This document shows positions 35,004-43,239 of a stretch of 64,000 nucleotides of DNA, one piece after another. The notes below the pieces were generated by a model. That model did not search any database and was not told where the DNA came from. It saw only the letters and a list, made by a program, of their open reading frames with translations. The position numbers and the translations under genes were made by a program. Source of the DNA: Promicromonospora iranensis (lineage in GTDB: Bacteria; Actinomycetota; Actinomycetes; Actinomycetales; Cellulomonadaceae); the NCBI RefSeq assembly GCF_028994805.1, contig NZ_JAJQQP010000006.1:333761-397760 (forward strand), given 5' to 3'. The number at the start of each line of letters is the position of its first letter. Within the stretch, counting starts at the first letter, position 1.

Positions 35004-36890
35004 ATGACCAGCCGAATTGAAGATTACGGAATTGTCGGAGATCTCCAGACCGCGGCGTTGATCGGTCGTGATGGTGCGGTCGACTGGATGTGCCTGCCGC
35101 AGTTCGACTCCCCGGCCTGTTTCGCCGCGCTCCTCGGGGACGAGCAGCACGGGTCGTGGCGCCTCGGCCCGGAGTCGGGTGGTGAGTGCACCAGCCGGAG
35201 CTACCGGGACGGCACCCTCGTCCTCGAGACGGAGTGGGACCTGCCGGAGGGTCGGGTCCGGGTGATCGACCTGATGCCGCCGCGCAGCGGCCAGGCCGAC
35301 CTCGTCCGGATCGTCGAGGGGATCAGCGGGAACGTCCCGATGACCACCGAGCTGCGGCTCCGGTTCGACTACGGGAACGTCGTGCCCTGGGTCACCCAGG
35401 AGCGTGACGGCCTGCGTGCGGTGGCCGGACCCGACTCGGTCCACATCGACGCGGGCGTCGACCTCACCGCAGAGGGGGTCGCCGACGACGCTGTCCACCG
35501 GGCCCACTTCACCGTCGGACCGGGTGACCGGGTGCCGTTCGTCCTGACCTACCACGCGTCCCACCTACCGATCAAGCCGCCCGTCGGAGTGGAGACGGCG
35601 CTGCGGGAGACCGAGGAGTTCTGGCGGTCGTGGATCGCGAAGTCGACCTACGACGGCCCGTGGGCCGACGCCGTGCACCGGTCCCTGATCACGCTGAAGG
35701 CTCTGACCTACGCCCCGACGGGCGCCATCGCCGCAGCGGCCACGACCTCGCTCCCCGAGGAGATCGGCGGCTCGAGAAACTGGGACTACCGGTTCTGCTG
35801 GCTGCGGGACGCGGCGTTCACGCTGCAGGCCCTCGTCGGGACGGGGTTCATCGACGAGGCGCGTGCGTGGCGCGCGTGGCTCCTGCGCGCGGTGGCCGGC
35901 GACCCGGCGGACCTGCAGATCATGTACGGCCTCGACGGGCGACGGCGGCTGCCCGAGTACACGCTCGACTGGCTACCGGGCTACGAGGGCTCTGCTCCGG
36001 TGCGGATCGGCAACGGCGCGGCCGGTCAGCTCCAGATCGACGTCTGGGGCGAGACTCTCGACGCCCTGCACCTGGCGCGGGAGGCGGGACTCGAGACCGA
36101 CCATGAGGCATGGAACCTGCAAAAGGCGCTCCTGGAGTATCTCGAAGAACACTGGGACGACCTCGACAACGGGCTCTGGGAGGTGCGCGGTCCGCGACGT
36201 GCGTTCGTGCATTCCCGGGTCATGGCGTGGGCCGGGTTCGACCGGGCGGTGCGTGCCGTCGAGGAGCACGGGCTCGAGGGTCCCGTAGAGCGGTGGCGCG
36301 AGGTGCGCGACCGCATCCATACCGAGGTGTGCACACAGGGGTTCGACGCCGAGCGGAACACGTTCACGCAGTTCTACGGCTCGGAGGGTCTGGACGCCGC
36401 CCTGCTGCTCATCGGGCAGGTCGGATTCCTGCCCTGGGAGGACCCGCGTGTCATCGGCACGGTCGACGCCGTCCAGCGGGAGCTCAGCCAGGACGGTCTC
36501 CTGCTGCGCTATCACACGCACGCCGACGACAGGGTCGACGGCTTGCCGGGAGAGGAGGCCACGTTCCTGGTGTGCAGCTACTGGCTCGTCGACGCCCTGC
36601 ACGGGATCGGCCGGGTCGACGAGGCCGTCGCGCTGTTCGAGCGCCTGCTCTCGCTGCGCAACGACCTCGGGCTGCTGAGCGAGGAGTACGACGTGCACAC
36701 GGGACGCCACCTCGGTAACACCCCCCAGGCGTTCAGCCACCTCGGTCTGGTCAACAGCGCGCTGCGGCTCGGCCGGGGCGTCACGGCGCGCGACGTGGAG
36801 TCCGGCGTGGCCGACCGCGTGGCCGTTCCTGCCGCCGTCCCGCACACCGGTGTGCCCGCTGCTCGCCCGTCCACGGAGGAGGTCGCCTGA
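35004..36890 (+). CDS. GH15-family glucosidase (glucoamylase/trehalase type)
   Basis: A 628-aa inverting alpha-glucosidase. The N-terminal beta-sandwich (~1-220: IEDYGIVGDLQTAALIGRDGAVDWMCLPQFDSPACFA) is followed by the (alpha/alpha)6 barrel with GGSRNWDYRFCWLRDAAFTLQAL. The C-terminal catalytic region is LLSEEYDVHTGRHLGNTPQAFSHLGLVNSA. There is no signal peptide. This intracellular GH15 type includes mycobacterial trehalase; maltose or other alpha-glucosides are alternatives. The downstream gene overlaps by 1 bp and encodes a probable glucose dehydrogenase, which would consume the released glucose. Confidence 0.9.
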   Translation: MTSRIEDYGIVGDLQTAALIGRDGAVDWMCLPQFDSPACFAALLGDEQHGSWRLGPESGGECTSRSYRDGTLVLETEWDLPEGRVRVIDLMPPRSGQADLVRIVEGISGNVPMTTELRLRFDYGNVVPWVTQERDGLRAVAGPDSVHIDAGVDLTAEGVADDAVHRAHFTVGPGDRVPFVLTYHASHLPIKPPVGVETALRETEEFWRSWIAKSTYDGPWADAVHRSLITLKALTYAPTGAIAAAATTSLPEEIGGSRNWDYRFCWLRDAAFTLQALVGTGFIDEARAWRAWLLRAVAGDPADLQIMYGLDGRRRLPEYTLDWLPGYEGSAPVRIGNGAAGQLQIDVWGETLDALHLAREAGLETDHEAWNLQKALLEYLEEHWDDLDNGLWEVRGPRRAFVHSRVMAWAGFDRAVRAVEEHGLEGPVERWREVRDRIHTEVCTQGFDAERNTFTQFYGSEGLDAALLLIGQVGFLPWEDPRVIGTVDAVQRELSQDGLLLRYHTHADDRVDGLPGEEATFLVCSYWLVDALHGIGRVDEAVALFERLLSLRNDLGLLSEEYDVHTGRHLGNTPQAFSHLGLVNSALRLGRGVTARDVESGVADRVAVPAAVPHTGVPAARPSTEEVA

Positions 36891-37936
36891 TGCGCGCGCT
36901 GACCGTTGTCCCGCAGACCTCGGACAGCCTGGCCGTCACTGACGTCGACGAGCCGGTCCCCGGAGACGGCGAGCTCCTGGTCGACGGCCTGGCCGTCGGG
37001 GTGTGCGCCACGGACCGCGAGATCGCCGCGGGCGAGTACGGCTGGGCGCCGCCCGGGCGCGAGCGGCTGGTGCTCGGCCACGAGTCGCTCGGCCGGGTCC
37101 GCTCGGCGCCCGACGGCTCGGGCTTCGAGGCCGGTGACCTGGTGGTGGGCGTGGTCCGCCGCCCGGACCCGGAGCCGTGCGGTGCGTGCGCTCGCGGCCA
37201 GTTCGACATGTGCCGCAACGGTGAGTACACGGAGCGGGGCATCAAGGCGATCGACGGGTTCGCGTCCGAGCGGTGGACCGTCGAGGCCGACTACGCCGTC
37301 CGCCTCGACCCGGCGCTCGCCGACGTCGGCATGCTGCTCGAGCCGACATCGGTGGTCGCCAAGGCGTGGGAACAGATCGACCTGGTCGGCGGCCGCGCCT
37401 GGTTCGAACCGAGGGTGGCCCTGGTGACGGGTGCCGGCCCGATCGGCCTGCTGGCCGCGTTGATCGGCGTGCAGCGGGGTCTGGAGGTGCACGTGCTCGA
37501 CCGCGTCACCGACGGTCCGAAGCCACAGCTGGTCCGGGACCTGGGCGCCGAGTACCACACCACATCTGTCACGGACGTGGCTGCCGCCGTCCGCCCAGGC
37601 GTTGTGATCGAGGCGACCGGCGCGAGCCCGGTGGTGCTCGACGCCTTGTCCGCGACCAAGAGCTACGGCGTCACCTGCCTCACGGGTGTCACTACCGCAG
37701 GGCGGCAGTTCACGATCGACGCCGGGGCGCTCAACCGGGAGATCGTGCTGGAGAACGACGCGATCATCGGTTCGGTGAACGCCAACCTGGGCCACTATCG
37801 GGCCGCGGCGGAGGTCCTGGCCCGGGCCGATGCCGAGTGGCTCGGCCGCATGGTGACCCGCCGGGTGCCGCTCGAGGACGCGGTGGAGGCGTTCGCGGGC
37901 GACCCCGGCGGGATCAAGACGGTACTGGAGCTGTAG
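36890..37936 (+). CDS. Glucose 1-dehydrogenase-like zinc alcohol dehydrogenase
   Basis: A 348-aa medium-chain dehydrogenase. Zinc-site features appear as GVCATDREIAAGEYG, LGHESLGRV (catalytic His-Glu) and the structural-zinc loop PEPCGACARGQFDMCRNG. The nucleotide-binding loop is VTGAGPIGLLAAL. The ERGIKAIDGFASE segment and the C-terminal NREIVLENDAIIGSVNAN are characteristic of archaeal/bacterial glucose 1-dehydrogenases. It overlaps the GH15 stop by 1 bp (TGATG). Cofactor preference cannot be read with certainty. Confidence 0.85.
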   Translation: MRALTVVPQTSDSLAVTDVDEPVPGDGELLVDGLAVGVCATDREIAAGEYGWAPPGRERLVLGHESLGRVRSAPDGSGFEAGDLVVGVVRRPDPEPCGACARGQFDMCRNGEYTERGIKAIDGFASERWTVEADYAVRLDPALADVGMLLEPTSVVAKAWEQIDLVGGRAWFEPRVALVTGAGPIGLLAALIGVQRGLEVHVLDRVTDGPKPQLVRDLGAEYHTTSVTDVAAAVRPGVVIEATGASPVVLDALSATKSYGVTCLTGVTTAGRQFTIDAGALNREIVLENDAIIGSVNANLGHYRAAAEVLARADAEWLGRMVTRRVPLEDAVEAFAGDPGGIKTVLEL

Positions 37937-37961
37937 CGCCGGCCCGGTCGCCGGGCCGGCG
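37937..37961. terminator. Bidirectional stem-loop terminator
   Basis: A perfect 11-bp stem CGCCGGCCCGG with a 3-nt loop starts directly at the dehydrogenase stop and lies 10 bp from the stop of the convergent LLM gene. Confidence 0.8.
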
Positions 37962-37971
37962 CGAGCTCGGC

Positions 37972-38751
37972 TCAGTGGCGCTCGTCGCGCCAGTCGACCC
38001 AGGCCTGGGCGGTGCTCAGGTCGTAGTCCGGCCCGCTCGACCCGATGGTGAACAGGGTCGCGCCGGCCGCCACGAGAGCCTCACCGGTCGCCTCCGGCGC
38101 GCCGCTGACCCCCACCGACCGCTCCACCAGCGCGGCGGTGTCGCGTCCGACGGCAGCGCCGTGCTCGTCGAGGATCGCGGACTTGGTCTTCAGGACGTCG
38201 ACGTCGCCGAAGCTGTGCCAGACGTCGGCGTGCTCGGCCACGATGCGCAGGGTCTTCTTGACGCCGCCGCCACCGATCAGGAGGGGGATCTCCCGCTCGG
38301 GTGCCGGGTTGCCGGCGGCGAGGCGGGACTTGATCCGCGGCATGGCGTCGGCCAGGCTCGCGATACGGGACCCTGCGGTACCGAACTCGTAGCCGAACTG
38401 GTCGTAGTCCTTCTCGAACCAGCCGGCGCCCAGGCCCAGGATCAGGCGCCCGCCGGAGATGTGGTCGACGGTGCGTGCCATGTCGGCCAGCAGGTCCGGG
38501 TTCCGGTACCCGATCCCGCTCACCAGCGCGCCGATCTCGACCCGCTCGGTCTGCTCGGCCCAGGCGCCGAGCATGGTCCAGGCCTCGAAGTGCTTGCCGT
38601 CCGGGTCGCCCGTGAGCGGGTAGAAGTGGTCCCAGTTGAAGATGACGTCGACCCCGATGTCCTCGGCGCGGAGCACCGCGTCGCGGATGGCGGAGTAGTC
38701 GGCGTGCTGCGGCTGCAGCTGCAGGGCTATGCGGATGGGGCGATCAGTCAT
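37972..38751 (-). CDS. LLM-class F420-dependent oxidoreductase
   Basis: A 259-aa luciferase-like (TIM-barrel) oxidoreductase. RIALQLQPQHADYSAIRDAVLRAEDIGVDVIFNWDHF is the family N-terminus, followed by GALVSGIGYRNPDLLADMARTVDHISGGRLILGLGAGW. The family usually uses coenzyme F420 in actinobacteria, but flavin users exist. Substrate unknown. A TAGGCT hexamer 6 nt before ATG 38751 suggests a leaderless transcript. Confidence 0.88.
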   Translation of the reverse strand: MTDRPIRIALQLQPQHADYSAIRDAVLRAEDIGVDVIFNWDHFYPLTGDPDGKHFEAWTMLGAWAEQTERVEIGALVSGIGYRNPDLLADMARTVDHISGGRLILGLGAGWFEKDYDQFGYEFGTAGSRIASLADAMPRIKSRLAAGNPAPEREIPLLIGGGGVKKTLRIVAEHADVWHSFGDVDVLKTKSAILDEHGAAVGRDTAALVERSVGVSGAPEATGEALVAAGATLFTIGSSGPDYDLSTAQAWVDWRDERH

Positions 38752-38757
38752 GTCCGC

Positions 38758-38763
38758 AGCCTA
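38758..38763 (-). promoter_or_regulatory. -10 hexamer TAGGCT for the LLM gene
   Basis: TAGGCT on the minus strand, 6 nt from ATG 38751. The same hexamer and nearly the same spacing occur before the Fur-type gene and the quinone reductase gene. Confidence 0.45.
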
Positions 38764-38902
38764 TGACCAGGACGAGCGTGTCGCGCCGCGGCCGCAGCCG
38801 GCGGGCCCCGCATGCGTGTCGGTCACCTCGCGCCACCCGCCCCCGGGCCGAGACTATGGGTGCGCCGCCGGTCGGCGACAACCGGAGATGACAGGAGCAC
38901 GC

Positions 38903-39328
38903 ATGCCGAACTACAGCACGTCCGCAGAGATCGATGCCTCACCGGAGGCCGTATGGGCTGTCCTGTCCGACGTCGAGCACATGCCGGACTGGACGTCGTC
39001 CATGACGTCGGTGTCGATCATCGACGGGCCGAACCCGCCCGACGTCGGCACGCAGGTGCGGATCGAGCAGCCGAAGATGCCCCTCGCGGTCTGGCTGATC
39101 GACGAGTGGGACCCGCCGCGGCACTTCGCGTGGATCAGCGAGGCACCCGGCGTGACCACGCAGGCGGAGCACCTCGTGGAGCGGCTGCCCGACGGTCGCT
39201 CCCGGGTGACGCTCGCGATCACGCAGACCGGCGGCCTCGCATGGCTGATCGGCAAGCTGGCCATGGGCCGCACCCGTCAGTACGTCGACACCGAGCTCGC
39301 CGGGCTGCGGGCCAGGATGAGCTCGTAG
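38903..39328 (+). CDS. SRPBCC-family (START-like) protein
   Basis: A 141-aa helix-grip protein. NYSTSAEIDASPEAVWAVLSDVEHMPDWTSSMTSV is the classic N-terminal strand-helix, and the C-terminal helix ends TRQYVDTELAGLRARM. Such proteins bind hydrophobic ligands; ligand and role here are unknown. AGGAG lies 6 nt before ATG 38903. The ~150 bp upstream hold no other gene. Confidence 0.85.
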   Translation: MPNYSTSAEIDASPEAVWAVLSDVEHMPDWTSSMTSVSIIDGPNPPDVGTQVRIEQPKMPLAVWLIDEWDPPRHFAWISEAPGVTTQAEHLVERLPDGRSRVTLAITQTGGLAWLIGKLAMGRTRQYVDTELAGLRARMSS

Positions 39329-39370
39329 CCGGCCTTCCTGACGCCCGGCGCCTCGCCCGGAGCTCAGGGA

Positions 39371-40129
39371 TCAGGCCCGGGTCGTCACCGCGAAAACCCT
39401 ACGGAACGCCAGCGGCGTGCCGTAGGCATGCTCCGGGTAGGCCTCGCGCAGCGCCGCGCCGAGCTCCTCCTCGAACCGGGCGCGCAGAGCCGGGTCCTTG
39501 GCCTCCAGCGCCTGCAGAGTGGGCTGCGCGCCGGTGGCCGAGATCCAGCGCAGCACGGGATCCGGCCCGTGCAGCAGGTGCGTGTAGGTGGTCTCCCACG
39601 CGTCGACCGTCCAGCCCGGCCGGGCGAGGCGGTCCAGATATTCGGCGGGGTCGGCGGTGGCCCGCCGTTCGACCGGTCCGACGACGTCGGCGAACGGCTC
39701 CCGTGCGGCGACCTCGCGCAGCAGGACGTGGCTGGGCGCGTCGTGGTTTCCCGGAACCTGGAAGGCGAACGACTGCGCCGCCCGGTCGGCGAGCGCCGTC
39801 AGCAGCTCGCGATGCCCGGGCACCCACTGGAGTGCGGCGTTGCTGAGGACGAGGTCGGCGGTGTGGTCGTCGGTGCTGAGGTCGGCCAGCACGTACTCGG
39901 TGCCGGGATCGGCGGCGCGTGCGCGCTCGATCATGGCGGGGGAGGCATCGACGCCGGTCACCTGAGCGCCGGGCCAGCGAGCGCGGAGCACCGCCGTCAG
40001 GTGCCCGGGGCCGCACCCGAGGTCGACGATCGTCGCGGGCGTCCCGGGAACCCGGGCGACCAGCTCGGTGAACGGGCGGGACCGCTCGTCCGTGTACTGC
40101 AGGTACGCGCCAGGATTCCAGTCCGCCAC
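39371..40129 (-). CDS. tam: Trans-aconitate 2-methyltransferase
   Basis: A 252-aa SAM-dependent methyltransferase that esterifies trans-aconitate, an aconitase inhibitor. DWNPGAYLQYTDERSRPFTELVARV is the family N-terminus. ATIVDLGCGPGHLTAVL is motif I; VLSNAALQWVPGH and FAFQVPGNHDAPSH are signature segments of Tam. GTG 40129 was chosen because GAGGAG lies exactly 6 nt upstream; an ATG at 40171 would place coding sequence across the operator palindrome. It is convergent with the SRPBCC gene. Confidence 0.9.
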   Translation of the reverse strand: MADWNPGAYLQYTDERSRPFTELVARVPGTPATIVDLGCGPGHLTAVLRARWPGAQVTGVDASPAMIERARAADPGTEYVLADLSTDDHTADLVLSNAALQWVPGHRELLTALADRAAQSFAFQVPGNHDAPSHVLLREVAAREPFADVVGPVERRATADPAEYLDRLARPGWTVDAWETTYTHLLHGPDPVLRWISATGAQPTLQALEAKDPALRARFEEELGAALREAYPEHAYGTPLAFRRVFAVTTRA

Positions 40130-40149
40130 CGTCAACTCCTCGCCGTCGA

Positions 40150-40169
40150 GTATCTTGATATCAAGATAC
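40150..40169. promoter_or_regulatory. 20-bp perfect palindrome, MarR/TamR-type operator of tam
   Basis: GTATCTTGATATCAAGATAC is fully palindromic and lies 20 bp upstream of the tam start. Its AT-rich form is typical for MarR-family repressors. In streptomycetes tam is controlled by the MarR protein TamR; the regulator gene is not next to tam here. Confidence 0.7.
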
Positions 40170-40206
40170 ATGACTGGGGCCGGTCGGGGGACGAAGTCGT
40201 GCCGCC

Positions 40207-40256
40207 GCCCAGCGATTGCGCCCGGAACGTTGAGGCGTCGGGCGCAATCGCTGGGC
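40207..40256. repeat. Long perfect inverted repeat between tam and GH43 genes
   Basis: GCCCAGCGATTGCGCCCG (40207-40224) has an exact complement at 40239-40256 around a 14-nt loop; outer GCCGCC/GCGGCG bases can extend it. It lies downstream of the GH43 stop and could be its terminator. It belongs with the other long mixed-composition palindromes in this window. Confidence 0.8.
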
Positions 40257-40297
40257 TGCGGCGTCCGCGGAGATCGGGGCGGCTCGGCTGGTCGTGC

Positions 40298-41758
40298 CTA
40301 GGCGACCTCGATGTAGTCGACCTCCGTGAACGCCGTTCCCTTGCCGAGGCGGATCGTGTTCCAGCCCGCCTGGAGAGTCACGTCCTTCGTCGCCTGCCGC
40401 CAGGTGTCCCAGCCGGTCACCGGATAGCTGATCGACCCGGCGGCCGCCCCGTTCACCGTGACCGTGTGCGAAGCGGTCCCGGCCGAGCCGTTGGCGTAGC
40501 CGACGTGCAGCGAGTAGCTGCCGGTGGTGGGTACGTAGATCGAGCCGACGTCGACGAAGCTGTCGGCGTGGTCGATGTATGCGACGACCTTGCCGTCCGA
40601 GGCCCCCGCGGCGTTCTCGCGGACGGAGCAGTTGTTCAGCGTGCCGCGCTCGGCCTCGTAGCGGACGCGGCTGCCCCGCACCACGGGGTACCCGTCGGCC
40701 CAGCCGAGGTCGGCGACGTACATGCCGCGACCACCCGCGGCGCGGTGCCCGTGGAAGACGAGCTTGTCGCCCCCGGCGTCGCGCAGCACGTCGGCGCCGC
40801 CGGGCCCGCCCACCGCGCCGTCGAGCGAGTCGGTGGTCATCAGGAAGCGGAACGCCTTGGTGTAGGGCCCGGTGATCGAGCTCGACACCGCATAGCTCGT
40901 GCCGTACTGGTTGGTCGTGTACGGGCCGGCCGAGTAGAACAGCACGTACCGGCCGCCGACCTTGGTGATGACCGGCGCCTCGATGATGCCCGCCTCGTCG
41001 GCCCGGTCGTTGCGCAGCACCTGGGTGGCACCGCCCTGGAAGGTGATGCCGTCCGCCGCGACCCGCTGCACGTGGATCCAGGTCGTCGCGCCGATGGCGT
41101 TGCCGTCGTTCTTCCAGACCAGGTACCGCGTCCCGTCGGTGTCGACGAAGCTGGACGCGTCGATCGCGCCGCCCGCGTCCAGCGGGCAGACGAGCGGCTG
41201 CGTGCCGACCGGTGCGAACGGGCCGCCGGGGGAGTCGGAGAGAGCGGCGCCGATGCACTGCCGGTCGGACGCCGCGTGCCAGGCCGTGTAGTAGAGCAGG
41301 TAGCGGCCGTCTGACCGCCGGGAGACGTCGGGCGCCCAGGTGCGCCCCTCCTTCGCCCACGCGCCGAGGTCTGGCAGCGCGTCGGTCGACCGGTAGGTCC
41401 ACGGGCCGTCGGGGTCGGGCGCGGTGGCCCAGGGCAGGTTCTTCCCCTCGTTCGTCGCGTACGCGTAGTAGGTGTCCCCGAACTTCGACACGTCAGGGTC
41501 GGGGAAGTCGCGGTCGAGCACGAGGCTCGGACGCACGGTCGCCTGGGCGGCGACGTCGTCGCCCGCTGCGGCGGCGACATCGGACGACGCCGCGGCGCCG
41601 GCGGCGGGTGTGGCGGCGGGTGTGGCGGCAGGGCTGGGCGCGGCTGCGGGTGTGGCGGCGGCGGAGCCGGTCGTGAGGAGCCCGAGTGTCAGAGCGGCGA
41701 CAGCCGGACCGGCGACAAGGGCGCGGGAGAAGGCACGAGACATGCGGGGAAGTACCAC
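40298..41758 (-). CDS. Secreted GH43 glycosidase with C-terminal CBM6/35-like module
   Basis: A 486-aa exported enzyme for arabinan, xylan or galactan-type side chains. The start is GTG 41758 with GGAGG 6 nt upstream. The signal peptide is followed by an Ala/Pro-rich spacer to ~residue 80. The five-bladed GH43 domain has the catalytic-base Asp in DRDFPDPDVSKFGDTYY, the modulator Asp in GAIDASSFVDTDGTRYLVWK and the acid Glu in GIIEAPVITKVGGRYVLFYS. The last ~130 residues (VRYEAERGTLNNC...TEVDYIEVA) are a carbohydrate-binding module of the CBM6/35 type. Exact substrate unresolved. Confidence 0.9.
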   Translation of the reverse strand: MVLPRMSRAFSRALVAGPAVAALTLGLLTTGSAAATPAAAPSPAATPAATPAAGAAASSDVAAAAGDDVAAQATVRPSLVLDRDFPDPDVSKFGDTYYAYATNEGKNLPWATAPDPDGPWTYRSTDALPDLGAWAKEGRTWAPDVSRRSDGRYLLYYTAWHAASDRQCIGAALSDSPGGPFAPVGTQPLVCPLDAGGAIDASSFVDTDGTRYLVWKNDGNAIGATTWIHVQRVAADGITFQGGATQVLRNDRADEAGIIEAPVITKVGGRYVLFYSAGPYTTNQYGTSYAVSSSITGPYTKAFRFLMTTDSLDGAVGGPGGADVLRDAGGDKLVFHGHRAAGGRGMYVADLGWADGYPVVRGSRVRYEAERGTLNNCSVRENAAGASDGKVVAYIDHADSFVDVGSIYVPTTGSYSLHVGYANGSAGTASHTVTVNGAAAGSISYPVTGWDTWRQATKDVTLQAGWNTIRLGKGTAFTEVDYIEVA

Positions 41759-41886
41759 GTTGAACCTCCGGGCGAGAGAAAACTCGACGGGTGAATTGTC
41801 GCCACCGGGCTGCTCTGTGTAAAGAGCGTGGTCCAAGAGTTGTGCCGCCCGCGCGCCTCCCGATCTAACGTTGGACCGCTGACGCT

Positions 41887-41928
41887 GTGCTGGGTGCTGG
41901 GTGCTGGGTGCTGGGTGCTGGGTGCTGG
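41887..41928 (+). repeat. 7-bp tandem repeat (six copies)
   Basis: Six perfect consecutive copies of GTGCTGG in the GH43 upstream region. Length changes by slippage are likely. Confidence 0.9.
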
Positions 41929-41956
41929 GGGAGCGGGTGCCGGTGCGGTCTGCGTC

Positions 41957-42119
41957 GAGATCGGTCATTTGCTTGAGATCGGTCCATTGCTTCGAGATCG
42001 GTCCTTCAATGGACCGATCTCGAAGCAAGTGACCGATCTCGGTTCTGGCGGTGCAGCAAGTGACCGATCTCGGTTCTGGCGGTGCAGCAAGTGACCGATC
42101 TCGGTACTGCCGGCGCTGC
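41957..42119. repeat. Repeat cluster: seven GAGATCGGTC units, 18-bp palindrome, 31-bp tandem repeats
   Basis: GAGATCGGTC occurs on the + strand at 41957, 41975 and 41994 and as its complement at 42012, 42031, 42062 and 42093. The central pair forms a perfect 18-bp inverted repeat (TTGCTTCGAGATCGGTCC, 41987-42004, with 42011-42028; 6-nt loop). From 42027 a 31-bp unit repeats three times (to 42119), the third copy with several changes. It lies between the end of the quinone reductase gene and the GH43 gene. The rest of the 416-bp gap holds no gene I support. Confidence 0.88.
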
Positions 42120-42174
42120 AACGGACCGCCCTCACCGTCACCAGCCCACCACCCGAGCACCCTCACCGCGACCG

Positions 42175-43158
42175 TCAGGGAACGAGCAGCACCTTGCCCG
42201 TGGTGTCCCGGCCCTCCAGCGCCGCGTGCGCCGCTCCGGCGTCGGCCAGCGGGAGCGTGGACCCGATGTGGACGTCCAGGTCACCCGACGCGGCGGCACC
42301 CAGCACCTCGGACGTGCGCCACTCCAGCTCGTCGCGAGTCAGCGCGTAGTGCGCGATGGTCGGCCGGGTGAGGAACAGGGAGCCGGCCTTGTTGAGGCGC
42401 TGCGGGTCGAAGGGCGGAACCTGCCCCGACGCTCCGCCGAACAGCACGAGCATCCCGCGCGGACGCAGGGAGGCGAGCGAGGCCTCGAAGGTGGCCCGGC
42501 CCACGCCGTCGTACACGACGTGCACGCCCTGGCCGTCGGTGAGCTCGCGCACGCGGGCCGGAAGCTCGGTCGTGAGGTCGTCCATCGCCGCGTAGTCGAT
42601 GGTGTGCGCGGCGCCCGCCGACGCCGACAGCTCTGCCTTCTCCGCCGTCGAGACCGTGGTGATGACCTGCCCGCCGCGCGCGACGGCGAGCTGGGTGGCC
42701 AGCAGGCCGACGCCGCCGGCGCCCGCGGTCAGCAGGACGTCGTGTCCCGGGCCCACCTCGAACGTGGACCGTACGAGGTAGTGCGCGGTGATGCCCTGCA
42801 GGGGCAGCGCGGCGGCGGTGGTGAGGTCGAGCCCGTCGGGTACCGGCACGACGCCCGCGGCGTCCACGGCCACGAGCTCCGCGTAGGAGCCGTGCCCGTC
42901 GTGCCAGGCCACGCGGTCTCCGACCGCGAATCCCATGACGTCGTCGCCGAGCGCCTCCACGGTGCCGGCGCCCTCCACGCCCACCACGTGGGGGTACTCC
43001 ATGGGATAGACGCCGGAGCGTCGATAGGTGTCGATGAAGTTCACGCCGGCTGCTGCGACGCGGACCAGGAGCTGCCCCCGGCTCGGCGTCGGGTTGGGGA
43101 GCTCTGTGTAGGACAGGACCTCGGGGCCGCCCGCCTCACGGGCTACGACTGCGTGCAT
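42175..43158 (-). CDS. NADPH:quinone oxidoreductase (MDR family)
   Basis: A 327-aa zinc-free medium-chain reductase of the QOR type. AAGVNFIDTYRRSGVYPMEYPHVVGVEGAGTVEALG and LTAGAGGVGLLATQLAVARGGQVITTV (NADPH loop) are family features, and structural-zinc cysteines are absent. It probably reduces quinones or enals. TAGGCT lies 6 nt before ATG 43158, so the transcript may be leaderless. It is divergent from argC with an 81-bp gap. Confidence 0.9.
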   Translation of the reverse strand: MHAVVAREAGGPEVLSYTELPNPTPSRGQLLVRVAAAGVNFIDTYRRSGVYPMEYPHVVGVEGAGTVEALGDDVMGFAVGDRVAWHDGHGSYAELVAVDAAGVVPVPDGLDLTTAAALPLQGITAHYLVRSTFEVGPGHDVLLTAGAGGVGLLATQLAVARGGQVITTVSTAEKAELSASAGAAHTIDYAAMDDLTTELPARVRELTDGQGVHVVYDGVGRATFEASLASLRPRGMLVLFGGASGQVPPFDPQRLNKAGSLFLTRPTIAHYALTRDELEWRTSEVLGAAASGDLDVHIGSTLPLADAGAAHAALEGRDTTGKVLLVP

Positions 43159-43164
43159 GCACCG

Positions 43165-43170
43165 AGCCTA
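43165..43170 (-). promoter_or_regulatory. -10 hexamer TAGGCT for the quinone reductase
   Basis: TAGGCT on the minus strand ends 6 nt before the start codon at 43158. Confidence 0.45.
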
Positions 43171-43214
43171 TGTCGCAGGGTGAGAAGGGCGTCGAGCACC
43201 GGGTTTCGCCGGAC

Positions 43215-43232
43215 TGCATAATTATGTACACT
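43215..43232 (+). promoter_or_regulatory. ARG-box-like palindrome over the argC promoter
   Basis: TGCATAATTATGTA (43215-43228) contains the perfect palindrome CATAATTATG and matches the AT-rich form of ArgR operators. It directly abuts the -10-like TACACT (43227-43232), which lies 7 nt before the argC start. ArgR bound here would block RNA polymerase. This is the most AT-rich short stretch near the arg genes. Confidence 0.7.
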
Positions 43233-43239
43233 GCGGAAT

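Noticed and set aside
42027..42119. 31-bp repeats as a CRISPR array
   Set aside because: Copies are directly adjacent without spacers, only three exist, and no cas gene is near.
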